Under the pieces are notes generated by a model, which saw only the letters and a program-made list of their open reading frames with translations, was not told the DNA's origin and did no database searches. Below, piece after piece: positions 18,913 to 27,440 of a stretch of DNA of 64,000 bases. The position numbers and the translations under genes are program-made. The DNA is from Nocardia testacea NBRC 100365. GTDB lineage: Bacteria > Actinomycetota > Actinomycetes > Mycobacteriales > Mycobacteriaceae. Position 1 is the stretch's first letter. Every line of letters starts with the position of its first letter. The stretch is from NCBI RefSeq assembly GCF_000308775.1, contig NZ_BAGJ01000272.1:62001-126000 (forward strand). The letters run 5' to 3'.

Positions 18913-20415
18913 TCACACCCGCTGAGCCGTTCGCGCCCGAACCGGGCGAAGCGTCTTGCCGAGGTCGGTGCGCAGGACCGCGGCCGAGTCGAGAATGTAG
19001 TTCTGCCGCATCTTCCACGGGTGGCGGTCGCCCTGGCGGGGGAAGTCGCCTATCGAACGCCGGATGTATCCGGATGCCAGGTCCAGCAGCGGTTCGTCCC
19101 CCACCTCACCACGGGGTTGCGGCACCACCGCGACGTAGTTCTGCTCGTCCATGAAATTCAGTACCTTGCAGACCAGGCGAGAGGTGAGATCGGCACGCAG
19201 AGTCCATGAGGCATTGGTATAGCCGATGCACACGGCGAAGTTGGGGACGCCGGTGAGCATGGCACCCTGCCATACGAGCTGTTCCGGCAACCGGACCTCG
19301 GTCCCGTCGACCGACGGAGCGATACCCCCGAAGGCCAGCAGTTCGAGACCGGTCGCGGTGACGATGATATCGGCGGCTAGCACCCGGCCGGATCGCAGCC
19401 GGATACCCTCCGGCACGAATCGGTCGATCCGATCGGTGACGACCTCGGCTCTGCCCTTCTTCATGGCGCGGAAGAAGTCGGCGTTCGGTACCGCGCACAG
19501 GCGCTGGTCCCACGGGTCGTAGCTGGGGGTGAAGTGTTCGGCCACCAGTTTCTCGTCACCGAGGATACGGGTGGTGAGGCCGGTCAGCAGTTTGCGCGCG
19601 GCCTGCGGACGGCGGCGGCAGTACTGATAGAACCCGACCGAGAACAGGATGTTCTTGGTGCGGATCAGCCGATGCGCCAGGCGCGCCGGCAGCAGGGCGC
19701 GCAACCTGTCGGCCACCTTGTCACGGCCGGGTACCGCACTGATCCAGGTGGGGCTGCGCTGCACCATGGTGACCAGCTCGGCGTTCTCGGCCATCGCGGG
19801 AACCAGGGTCACGGCGGTGGCGCCACTCCCGATCACCACGACCCGTTTGCCCGTGTAATCGAGGTCTTCGGGCCAGAATTGCGGGTGCACCACCTGCCCG
19901 GTGAAGTCCCGCGCCCCGGCGAATTCCGGCGAATGGCCGCGGTCGTAGTTGTAGTAACCGGCGCAGCTGTAGAGGAAACCGCACGTCAGCGTCGAGTGAG
20001 TACGGACCCCGGCCGGATCGCGCTGTTCCAGGGTGAGCGTCCAGCGCTGCGTCCGCGAGGACCAGTCGGCACCCACCAGCTTGGTCCGGTACCGGATGTG
20101 CCGGTCGATACCGTGCGCACGAGCGGTCTCGGTGATGTAGCGCAGGATCGACGGGCCGTCGGCGATGGACTTCGCGTCGCGCCACGGGGCGAACGGATAT
20201 CCGAGGGTGAACATATCCGAATCGGACCGGATCCCGGGGTAGCGGAACAGATCCCAGGTGCCGCCGAGCGTATCCCGGGCCTCCAGGATCACGTAGCTCT
20301 TACCGGGGCACTGGGTCTGCAAGCGGTACGCGCCGCCGATGCCGGAGAGCCCGGCGCCGACGAGGACGACATCGACGTGCTCCGGTACTGGACCGTCATG
20401 CTGGTCATCGCTCAT
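18913..20415 (-). CDS. EthA/MymA-type Baeyer-Villiger flavin monooxygenase
   Basis: 500 residues. The FAD motif GAGLSGIG, the Baeyer-Villiger fingerprint FTGQVVHPQFW (FxGxxxHxxxW), and the NADP motif GSGATAVT are all present in order. The sequence closely resembles M. tuberculosis EthA and MymA, including GGTWDLFRYPGIRSDSDMFT. EthA oxidises ketones and activates thioamide prodrugs; MymA acts on lipid-related substrates. It would insert oxygen using NADPH, FAD and O2. ATG 20415 (or 20424) fits the family start. The divergent AraC gene at 20486 resembles the virS-mymA arrangement, which favours MymA over EthA (whose regulator is a TetR). Confidence 0.9.
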   Translation of the reverse strand: MSDDQHDGPVPEHVDVVLVGAGLSGIGGAYRLQTQCPGKSYVILEARDTLGGTWDLFRYPGIRSDSDMFTLGYPFAPWRDAKSIADGPSILRYITETARAHGIDRHIRYRTKLVGADWSSRTQRWTLTLEQRDPAGVRTHSTLTCGFLYSCAGYYNYDRGHSPEFAGARDFTGQVVHPQFWPEDLDYTGKRVVVIGSGATAVTLVPAMAENAELVTMVQRSPTWISAVPGRDKVADRLRALLPARLAHRLIRTKNILFSVGFYQYCRRRPQAARKLLTGLTTRILGDEKLVAEHFTPSYDPWDQRLCAVPNADFFRAMKKGRAEVVTDRIDRFVPEGIRLRSGRVLAADIIVTATGLELLAFGGIAPSVDGTEVRLPEQLVWQGAMLTGVPNFAVCIGYTNASWTLRADLTSRLVCKVLNFMDEQNYVAVVPQPRGEVGDEPLLDLASGYIRRSIGDFPRQGDRHPWKMRQNYILDSAAVLRTDLGKTLRPVRARTAQRV

Positions 20416-20462
20416 AGCGCCCATTCTGCGGGGCGTACCGGCCGTGCTCTTGCTTTTCCGCG

Positions 20463-20480
20463 ACAGAAATTTGATTCTGT
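20463..20480. promoter_or_regulatory. inverted repeat at AraC start
   Basis: ACAGAA-N6-TTCTGT, a perfect 6-bp-arm inverted repeat ending 5 bp before the AraC start codon in the 70-bp monooxygenase/AraC gap. The position suggests autoregulation, but AraC sites are usually direct repeats, so its role is uncertain. Confidence 0.4.
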
Positions 20481-20485
20481 ACGAC

Positions 20486-21541
20486 ATGTCGGTGATTCGT
20501 TCCGCGGGACTGCGTGGTTTCCGGGCCACCGTGGCCGAGCTCGGTGGGGACGCCGAGCGGATAGCGGCTTCCGTCGGGCTGTCCGCTGCCGCTCTCGACA
20601 CCGACGACATGCTGGTGCCGGACCAGGCCGTCGCCGCGGTGCTGGAGCTGGCCGCCCAACAACTCGACTGCCCCGACCTCGGACTGCGCGTCTCGGCACG
20701 GCAGGACCTGGATATGCTCGGCCCCCTCGCGCTCGCCATCCGCAACTCGCCCACTTTGGCAGAGGTGATGGAGTGCACGGCGCGTTATCTCTTCGTCCAC
20801 GCGCCCGCGCTGACCATCGGCCTCGGTCCGGACCCCTACGGCGACGACAACGTCATCGCGATGCGCTACGGGTTCCGCTCCGGCGGCCGGCCGGTCCCCC
20901 TGCAGGGCACGGACCTCGGGCTCGGGTTCGTCCATCGGGCGATCCAGCGGCTGGTGGACGAGCGGTACGGGCTGCGCTCGGTGGAGTTGCCGTACCTCCC
21001 GACCGCGGCCACGGCGGTCTACGAGCGATTCTTCGGGGCTCCGGTGCGGGTCGGGCGCCCGGCCGCGCTGCTGCGCGTGCCGCGCGAGCTGGTGACCCGC
21101 TCGGTGGCCGGGGGCGACGAGAAACTCCACCGGCTGGCACTGGCCTTCCTCGCCGCGCAGACCGCGTCCGACGGCACCGCGGCGACCCCGCGGGTCCGCA
21201 CCACGGTGCGCCAGTTACTGGGCACCGTCGCGCCCGATATCGCGGCCGTGGCCGAGTTGCTCACCATCCATCCGCGCACTCTGCAACGCCGGCTGGCCGC
21301 CGAGCACACGAGTTTCGCGGCGATCCTCGACGAGATCCGGCGCGAGCGGGCACGGTACTACCTCACCGCCACCAGCATGCCGATGACACAGATCACCGCC
21401 CTGCTCGGCTTGGCCGAGCAGGCCACACTCACCCGCTGCTGCCGGCGTTGGTGGGGCGCCACTCCGACGGCTATACGCCGGTCGGGCACCGAAGCCGAGA
21501 ACAGATCTCCTTCCGGCCGACGATCCGAGCTCACGAAGTGA
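20486..21541 (+). CDS. AraC-family regulator of VirS type
   Basis: 351 residues. The N-terminal about 190 residues match the arabinose-binding-like domain of the OruR/VirS group (MSVIRSAGLRGFRATVAELG start, LGLRVSARQDLDMLG). The C-terminus holds the double AraC helix-turn-helix (LLTIHPRTLQRRLAAEHTSF, then ITALLGLAEQATLTRC). It is divergent from the monooxygenase with only 70 bp between, so it most likely activates it, as VirS activates mymA. In M. tuberculosis VirS is a substrate of PknK; a PknK homologue lies 8 kb away here. A hairpin follows the stop. Confidence 0.88.
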   Translation: MSVIRSAGLRGFRATVAELGGDAERIAASVGLSAAALDTDDMLVPDQAVAAVLELAAQQLDCPDLGLRVSARQDLDMLGPLALAIRNSPTLAEVMECTARYLFVHAPALTIGLGPDPYGDDNVIAMRYGFRSGGRPVPLQGTDLGLGFVHRAIQRLVDERYGLRSVELPYLPTAATAVYERFFGAPVRVGRPAALLRVPRELVTRSVAGGDEKLHRLALAFLAAQTASDGTAATPRVRTTVRQLLGTVAPDIAAVAELLTIHPRTLQRRLAAEHTSFAAILDEIRRERARYYLTATSMPMTQITALLGLAEQATLTRCCRRWWGATPTAIRRSGTEAENRSPSGRRSELTK

Positions 21542-21558
21542 ATCCGAGGCCGGCTCGG

Positions 21559-21582
21559 GCGGCTTCGGCGTCACGAAGCCGC
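21559..21582 (+). terminator. hairpin terminator after AraC gene
   Basis: GCGGCTTC-N8-GAAGCCGC forms a perfect 8-bp stem 18 bp after the AraC stop. There is no T-run, as is common for actinobacterial terminators. Confidence 0.5.
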
Positions 21583-21722
21583 GCCCCGCAGGGCATCGTG
21601 TGGTCCGGGCGGCCACGGCACACCGGAAGCGACCGAATCCCCCGGCGTCCCGTGGATTGACCTCGAACACAGCGGGTAGCACGACGGCCGACATCCGCTC
21701 GGCGAGTCAGCGAGGAGAAGCC

Positions 21723-23504
21723 ATGGCCCAGCAAGTCTCCGACCATGTTTTGCAGCGCCTCCGCGAATGGGGGGTCGACCAGGTCTTCGGCTACCCTGGC
21801 GACGGGATCAACGGACTGGTGGCCGCGTTCGGCCGCGCCGGCAATTCCCCCCGGTTCGTCCAGGCCCGGCACGAGGAGATGGCGGCCTTCCAGGCGACCG
21901 GCTACGCCAAGTTCAGCGGCAAGGTCGGTGTGTGCACCGCGACCTCGGGACCCGGCGCGATCCATCTGCTCAACGGGCTCTACGACGCCAAACTCGACCA
22001 TGTTCCGGTCGTGGCCGTGGTGGGGCAGACCGCGCGGAGCGCGATGGGCGGCAGCTATCAGCAGGAGGTCGATCTCCAATCGCTGTACAAGGATGTCGCC
22101 GCGGACTATCTGGTCGAGGTGAACGTCTCCAGCCAGCTGCCGAATGCGCTCGACCGGGCCTTCCGCACCGCGATCGCCCGGCGCTCCCCCACCGCGGTCA
22201 TCATCCCGGCGGATCTCCAGGAGGAGCCCTACGAACCGCCGCAGCACGAGTTCAAACAGGTACCGTCCAGTCCACCCGCGGCGCTGGTGACAAGTGCGGA
22301 TCCGGCCGAGGACGAGATCCGGCACGCGGCCGATGTACTCAACGCCGGGTCGAAGGTCGCCGTGCTGATCGGGCAGGGCGCTCGGGCGGCGGCGGCGGAG
22401 GTGCTCGAGGTCGCCGATCTGACCGGCGCGGGTATCGCCAAGGCTCTCCTGGGCAAGGACGTCCTACCCGATGACCTGCCGTTCGTCACCGGGTCGATCG
22501 GGTTGCTGGGTACCCGGCCCAGCTACGAACTCATGCGTGATTGCGACACCCTGCTGATCGTCGGCTCGAATTTTCCGTACAGCCAGTTCCTGCCCGAGCT
22601 CGACCAGGCCCGGGCGGTGCAGATCGACCTCGACGGCGCAATGATCGGGATGCGCTATCCCACCGAGGTCAACCTGGTCGGCGACGCGCGGACCACCCTG
22701 CGCCACCTGATCCCGCTGCTGCGCCGCAAACAGGACCGCTCCTGGCGCGAGGAGATCGAGAAGAACGTGGACCGCTGGTGGACCACTGTGGAACGGCAGA
22801 GCATGCTCGACGCCCACCCGATCAACCCCATGCGAGTGGTGTGGGAGCTGTCCGAGCGGGTTCCCGGCAACGCCATCGTGACCGCGGACTCCGGTTCCTC
22901 CACCAACTGGTACGCCCGCTGCCTGCGCTTCCGTGATCAGATGCGCGGATCGCTGTCGGGCACTCTCGCCACGATGGGGCCCGGAGTCCCCTATGCCATC
23001 GGCGCGAAGTTCGCCCATCCCGACCGCCCCGCGATCGCCCTGGTCGGCGACGGCGCCATGCAGATGAACGGGCTGGCCGAGCTCATGACCGTCGCGCGGT
23101 ATCAGCATCTGTGGGAGGACCGCCGGCTGATCGTCTGCGTCTTCCACAACAACGATCTCAATCAGGTCACCTGGGAGCTGCGTGCCATGGGCGGCGCCCC
23201 GAAATTCGAGGAATCGCAGAGCCTTCCCGATGTCTCCTATGCCGAGATGGCACGGGCGATGGGAATCGAGGCGGTCGCGGTCGAGAGGCCGGACGCGATC
23301 GGTGCCGCCTGGGATTACGCCCTCGCCGCGGACGGCCCGGTGCTACTCGACGTCCGATGCGACCCCGAGGTACCGCCGATTCCGCCACACGCCAGCTACG
23401 AGCAGATGAAGGAGATGGCCGCCTCGGTGCTGCGCGGCGACCCGGACGCCTGGCATCTGATGGTGCAGGGCGCCAAGGCCAAGGCGCAGGAATTCCGGCC
23501 CTGA
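21723..23504 (+). CDS. thiamine-diphosphate enzyme, pyruvate oxidase/acetolactate synthase-like
   Basis: 593 residues with the three-domain ThDP layout: pyrimidine-binding domain with catalytic Glu in ARHEEMAAFQATGYAK, central domain, and ThDP/Mg motif GDGAMQMNG ... NN (FHNNDLN). It is closest to the PoxB/ThDP-requiring group that acts on pyruvate or other 2-oxo acids in the cytoplasm. The central domain is plausible for FAD, but binding residues were not checked. GAGGAGAA lies just upstream of ATG 21723. It stands alone behind the AraC terminator. Confidence 0.9.
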   Translation: MAQQVSDHVLQRLREWGVDQVFGYPGDGINGLVAAFGRAGNSPRFVQARHEEMAAFQATGYAKFSGKVGVCTATSGPGAIHLLNGLYDAKLDHVPVVAVVGQTARSAMGGSYQQEVDLQSLYKDVAADYLVEVNVSSQLPNALDRAFRTAIARRSPTAVIIPADLQEEPYEPPQHEFKQVPSSPPAALVTSADPAEDEIRHAADVLNAGSKVAVLIGQGARAAAAEVLEVADLTGAGIAKALLGKDVLPDDLPFVTGSIGLLGTRPSYELMRDCDTLLIVGSNFPYSQFLPELDQARAVQIDLDGAMIGMRYPTEVNLVGDARTTLRHLIPLLRRKQDRSWREEIEKNVDRWWTTVERQSMLDAHPINPMRVVWELSERVPGNAIVTADSGSSTNWYARCLRFRDQMRGSLSGTLATMGPGVPYAIGAKFAHPDRPAIALVGDGAMQMNGLAELMTVARYQHLWEDRRLIVCVFHNNDLNQVTWELRAMGGAPKFEESQSLPDVSYAEMARAMGIEAVAVERPDAIGAAWDYALAADGPVLLDVRCDPEVPPIPPHASYEQMKEMAASVLRGDPDAWHLMVQGAKAKAQEFRP

Positions 23505-23568
23505 CCGGCGGGCCGCGCCGGCGCCGACCACCGGCCCCGCCGATACGGCCGCAAGGCCGGCACGGCCC

Positions 23569-23958
23569 TCACGCCCAGGCGTGAGCTTCCGGGCCGGAGG
23601 TCAGCGGCGACATGAGCCGTCCCCAGAATTCGTGCCGGATGGCATCCCAGAGCCCGGCCAGTTCCGGGTGGAGTTCTCTCGCGCGCGCGAGATCCGGATA
23701 CCCGCCGGAGGGAAAGCGGACCACCGGGGAGGCATCGGCGAGTTTCTCGACGCCGACGATGGCGATGGCGTGATCTCGCAGCAGGCGCCAGGTGGCGCGG
23801 AGCCCGTCGACTTCCGTCCGGCACATGCACTTCGTGGTCGACAGGCCGTCGGGGTATCCGATCTGCTCGACGGTCGCCGCCGGGCCGATGGGCGATTCCG
23901 CACCGCGATGACGCTGCCGGTGCGGATCCTCGGCACAGCGAGTCGGGTATTCGTGCAT
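23569..23958 (-). CDS. hypothetical protein
   Basis: 129 residues. The N-terminal 40 residues are His/Arg-rich and probably disordered; the remainder (TKCMCRTEVDGLRATWRLLR to HEFWGRLMSPLTSG) looks folded and helical. Two close Cys residues (CMC) might bind metal or form a disulfide. No family is recognised. ATG 23958 was chosen over 23982 because GAGAGGG lies 6 bp upstream. It is convergent with the ThDP enzyme and divergent from the GntR gene, sharing the repeat-bearing gap 23959-24174. Confidence 0.65.
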   Translation of the reverse strand: MHEYPTRCAEDPHRQRHRGAESPIGPAATVEQIGYPDGLSTTKCMCRTEVDGLRATWRLLRDHAIAIVGVEKLADASPVVRFPSGGYPDLARARELHPELAGLWDAIRHEFWGRLMSPLTSGPEAHAWA

Positions 23959-24036
23959 GTCGTTCCCTCTCCCGATCGTCACTAGCAGTGGTGGGCGCCC
24001 GAGGCGGCGTCGTCGGCCAATCTAATACCTATGAAA

Positions 24037-24117
24037 CCATAGTTCAAGTGCTAGGCGATCCGGAGCGCCGGGCTGTCCCCGAAGGCCGGATGGCGACTCC
24101 CTTGACTCCATAGTTCA
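24037..24117. repeat. direct repeat CCATAGTTCA upstream of GntR gene
   Basis: CCATAGTTCA occurs at 24037-24046 and 24108-24117, 71 bp apart, in an AT-richer patch. The first copy sits in a larger imperfect palindrome TGAAACCATAGTTCA. The pair lies 58-130 bp before the GntR start and could be its binding sites. Confidence 0.5.
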
Positions 24118-24174
24118 TATTTCAAGTTCCCGGTCCTAGAATCGAGGGACATACCGCGCACCGGAGGAGTCGCG

Positions 24175-24927
24175 TTGTCCCAGCAGGAACGCGCGGGCCT
24201 GACCGCGCTCAGCGCTGTTCTCTCGCCACTCGAGGGCAGTGGACCGAAAACCGAGGCCGTGGTCCAGCGGCTGTCCGCGGCGATCAGCCTCGGGGTGATG
24301 GTGGACGGCCAACAGCTGCCGAGCGAGTTGACCCTCGCCGACCAGCTGGGTGTCTCGACGATGACGCTGCGTGAGGCCTTGGCCGTACTCCGGCAGCAGG
24401 GCATCGTCCGCACCAAGCGCGGACGCGGGGGCGGAAGTTTCATCTGCGCGTCCGCGGAGGCCCTGGAACACACCGCGGCGGCGCGATTGCAGCAGATGAG
24501 TCTCGCGGAATTACGCGACCTCGGCGACGCGCAGTTCGCCATCGCCGGCGCGGCCGCGGTGTTCGCCGCCCGCCGCGGCGGCCGGGCCGATGTGGCCCGG
24601 CTGCACACCCTGACCGACCGGTTGCGGACCAGCACCGAACCGGTCGCGGCCCGGCGGGCCGACAGCCGCTTCCACATCGAGATGGCCGTATGCGCGCAAT
24701 CCACCAGACTGACCCGGGCCCAGGTCGACCTCCAGGCCGAGCTCTCCGCACTGGTGTGGCTGCCACGACTGGAGCTGGATCCGGAAGCCGAGGCCGCCGT
24801 CCACGCCGATCTGGTACGCGCCATCGAACGCGAGGATGATGCCGAGGCCCGGCAGCTGGCAGAATCGCATAGTGAATCCCGCATCCGTCGGCTCGTCGCA
24901 CTACGTATGGAGCTCAGTGATCGATGA
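24175..24927 (+). CDS. GntR-family (FadR-type) transcriptional regulator
   Basis: 250 residues. The winged helix is at about 25-95 (LPSELTLADQLGVSTMTLRE, RQQGIVRTKRGRGGGSFI). The C-terminal helical domain is FadR/FCD-like, with an HIEMAVCAQSTRL segment holding a metal-ligand-type His. TTG 24175 is the start: GGAGGAG lies 5 bp upstream. Its stop overlaps the Cache-domain gene by 4 bp (ATGA at 24924), so the two are translated together and probably act together. CCATAGTTCA repeats upstream are candidate operators. Confidence 0.88.
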   Translation: MSQQERAGLTALSAVLSPLEGSGPKTEAVVQRLSAAISLGVMVDGQQLPSELTLADQLGVSTMTLREALAVLRQQGIVRTKRGRGGGSFICASAEALEHTAAARLQQMSLAELRDLGDAQFAIAGAAAVFAARRGGRADVARLHTLTDRLRTSTEPVAARRADSRFHIEMAVCAQSTRLTRAQVDLQAELSALVWLPRLELDPEAEAAVHADLVRAIEREDDAEARQLAESHSESRIRRLVALRMELSDR

Positions 24928-25655
24928 CGGACAATCCGAGACCGCCGACCGTCGAATCGCTCGCTTCCGTGGTGGCAGAGCTGGCCGAGCAGATCTATTC
25001 GTCCCTGGCGACGATCGGGGCCGCGCTGACCGGCGTGTGGGAGGAGGCCACCGGGAGACGGCGAGCGGCCCCGCGGTCCACCGATCTGGCCGCGCTACGC
25101 GAGCCCATCGTCGATGAGCTGGAGCAGGTCGGTGACTTGTTCGACGGGGCGGGCGTGGTCATCGCCGACGGCGTACTCGCCGATCGGCCCCGGTTCCTGG
25201 AGTGGTGGCAGATGCATCCCGAACACCGACCACACCGGCTGGACCCCGAGCTGAACCCGCAGAGCGAGTACTTCTACGACTACACCCAGATGGACTGGTA
25301 CGTGGTCCCACGGGACGAGCGGCACCGCTGGGTGCACGGGCCCTATATCGATTTCGCGTGCACCGACCAATACGTGTGCACTTTCGCGGTTCCGGTCACC
25401 GCCGGGGGGCAGTTCCTCGGCATCGCGGGCGCCGATGTACCGGTCGGCGCCATGCAGGAGATCCTGCTGCCCCGTTTCCGCACCTCGGTGTCCCCCCTTG
25501 TGCTCGTCAACGACGAAGGCCGGGTCATTCTCGCCACCGATCCCGGGCTCCCCCCGGGATCCAAGACCCGCGGCGCCGGCCGGATCGGTGGCGGGGTGCC
25601 GATCGACACGCTCCCCTGGTCGCTGTGCCGGCTCGAGGACACCGCACCGCACTGA
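24924..25655 (+). CDS. soluble Cache-domain sensor protein
   Basis: 243 residues. The centre (EWWQMHPEHR, FYDYTQMDWYVVPRDERH, then VHGPYIDFACTDQYVCTFAV and AGGQFLGIAGADVPV) reads as a PAS-like Cache/PDC small-molecule-binding domain. Cache domains usually sit outside the membrane on receptors; this protein has no signal peptide and no membrane helix, so it should be cytosolic. It overlaps the GntR gene by 4 bp. I infer that it binds a metabolite and modulates the regulator or buffers its ligand. No enzyme motif is seen. Confidence 0.75.
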   Translation: MTDNPRPPTVESLASVVAELAEQIYSSLATIGAALTGVWEEATGRRRAAPRSTDLAALREPIVDELEQVGDLFDGAGVVIADGVLADRPRFLEWWQMHPEHRPHRLDPELNPQSEYFYDYTQMDWYVVPRDERHRWVHGPYIDFACTDQYVCTFAVPVTAGGQFLGIAGADVPVGAMQEILLPRFRTSVSPLVLVNDEGRVILATDPGLPPGSKTRGAGRIGGGVPIDTLPWSLCRLEDTAPH

Positions 25656-25696
25656 AACCGGCGCCGCCGTGGTGACCGGCGATCCACGGGCCGTCT

Positions 25697-26494
25697 TCAA
25701 CGCTCGTTCAAATACTCCAGCAACTCTTCGTGCAGCAAACCGTTCGACGCGGCCGCGCTCCCGCCCAGCGGGCTCGGGCTACCGTCGAGGCCGGTGAAGG
25801 CCCCACCGGCCTCGGTGACTATGACAGCGCCGGCGGCCATATCGCCCGGGGAGAGTGCCGGGTCGGCGCAGATGTCCACCACCCCCTCGGCGACCATCAT
25901 GTAGGGCCAGAAGTCGCCGTAGGCGCGCGTGCGCCAGACCGTACGGGCCAGCCGCAGCAAGCTGTCGAGCCGGCCCTGCTCCTCCCAGCCGGTGAGGGTG
26001 GAATACGCGAAGGACGCGTCCGCCAGTTTCGGCACCCGGGACACCCGCAGGCGCGATGCCGAGGAGAGACTGCGTCCGGTGAAGGCGCCGTGGTCCCGTA
26101 CAGCCCACCAGCGGCGGCCCAGCGCGGGCGCGGAGACGACGCCGACGACGGGCCGGTAGTCGCCCCCCGAGACCTCCAGCAAGGAGATCTGGGTCGCCCA
26201 CACCGGGACACCGCGCGCATAGTTCTCGAGACCGTCGATCGCATCGACCACCCAGCAGCGGGGACCGGTGCCGTCCAGGCCCTGCCCGGCACCGAGGACC
26301 GCGTCGCGGGGGCGGGCCCGCTGGAGCTGACCACGCACGAGTTTCTCCACCTCGACCTGGGCATCGCTCCACCGGGACATATCCGGCGTGGTCTCGATGT
26401 CGAGGTCGACGGCCTTGAAGCGGGCCGTACTCGCCGCGTCGGCGGTGTCCACGAGCACATGGGCGAAGCGGAGGTCGTCGAGGTGGTCCTGCAT
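25697..26494 (-). CDS. HisN-like inositol-monophosphatase-family protein, altered active site
   Basis: 265 residues, strongly like actinobacterial histidinol-phosphatase HisN across its whole length (NYARGVPVWATQISLLE, VVSAPALGRRWWAVRDHGAF, SNGLLHEELLEYLNE). However, the metal-binding GEE motif is changed to G-A-G (68-70), DPIDGT is DAIDGL (84-89), and the WD pair of the third motif is G-D. Asp84 and Asp87 are kept. With the catalytic Glu missing, phosphatase activity is doubtful. It may be a regulatory or dead paralogue. It is convergent with the Cache gene, 41 bp away. Confidence 0.82.
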   Translation of the reverse strand: MQDHLDDLRFAHVLVDTADAASTARFKAVDLDIETTPDMSRWSDAQVEVEKLVRGQLQRARPRDAVLGAGQGLDGTGPRCWVVDAIDGLENYARGVPVWATQISLLEVSGGDYRPVVGVVSAPALGRRWWAVRDHGAFTGRSLSSASRLRVSRVPKLADASFAYSTLTGWEEQGRLDSLLRLARTVWRTRAYGDFWPYMMVAEGVVDICADPALSPGDMAAGAVIVTEAGGAFTGLDGSPSPLGGSAAASNGLLHEELLEYLNER

Positions 26495-26601
26495 GGAACG
26501 AAGCTATCCGCAGTAAACGGACAGTGCCACCGGGCCTCGCCCGCCGCGGGCGGCACACCGGACCGCGCGTTACCTCAGTCGTGGCGCCGACCTCGAACTA
26601 T

Positions 26602-27379
26602 TCAGCGGCCCAGACGCTTCGAGCACTGCGCCATCTCCTCGATCACCAGATCCATGGATGTGGCGCGCCGTGAGGCAGACAGCACGATCCGATCGGCGCC
26701 CAGTCCGCGTGCCCGGTCGAGCTCCGCCTCGTCCACGCGGCGCAGCGTGGCTCCGAGTACCAGCGAGACAGCCGCGGGATCACGGCCGGCCGCGGTGGCG
26801 GCGGCACGCATCACGCCGATCGCGGCATCGAGTTCTTCGCCGGCGAGCCCCAGCGGCTGGAACCCGTCGCCCAGCCGGCCGGCCCGCCGCGCGGCCGCGG
26901 CACTGTGGCCGCCGATGTAGAGCGGAACACCGTAGTGCCGCGCCGGTTTGGGCCAGCTGTGCGCACCGGTGAACGAGAAGTACTCGCCAGCGAAATCCAC
27001 ACCGTCACGCCCGGACCACAGCGCTCGCATCACCGCGATGGCCTCGTCGGCGATTCTGCCGCGACGATCGAACCGTCCACCGCACGCCTCGACCTCCTCT
27101 CGCATCCAGCCCAGTCCGAGGCAGACGCGCAGCCGCCCACCGGAGAGCCGATCGAGTGTCGCCAGCCGTTTGGCCAGCACCACCGGATTGTGGTTGGGGA
27201 GCACCAGAACACCGGTGGACAGGCCGAGTGTCGTGGTCGCACCGGCGACGAACGACAGCAGTTCCAGTGGGTCCGGGATATCGCAGTCGTCCGGCAACGG
27301 GGACCTGCCCGACGGCGAGTAGGGGTACACACTGCCGGTGTCCGCGACGACCACCGAATGTTCCACCGCCGAGCTTCAT
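26602..27379 (-). pseudogene. LLM-class F420-dependent oxidoreductase, 5' deletion and frameshift
   Basis: From GTG 27366 the frame gives 254 residues of a luciferase-like F420-dependent oxidoreductase (VLPNHNPVVLAKRLATLDRL, GLGWMREEV, GVPLYIGGHS). Family members have about 40 residues more at the N-terminus, covering the first strand and helix of the barrel. A strong ribosome site (GAAGGAGG) and ATG AAG CTC GGC at 27379 lie just upstream in another frame, exactly what the lost N-terminus would begin with. A deletion of about 100 bp therefore fused the start to the body out of frame. Any product from GTG 27366 would lack part of the cofactor site. Confidence 0.7.
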
Positions 27380-27440
27380 CCCCTGCCTCCTTCGCATACA
27401 CCGGCGCGCGCACCGCGCCGAGGGCTTTCCGGGAAGCGCG

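Noticed and set aside
19534-21660. 708-codon open frame on the plus strand
   Set aside because: It runs antisense to the monooxygenase and out of frame through the AraC gene; high GC alone explains its length.
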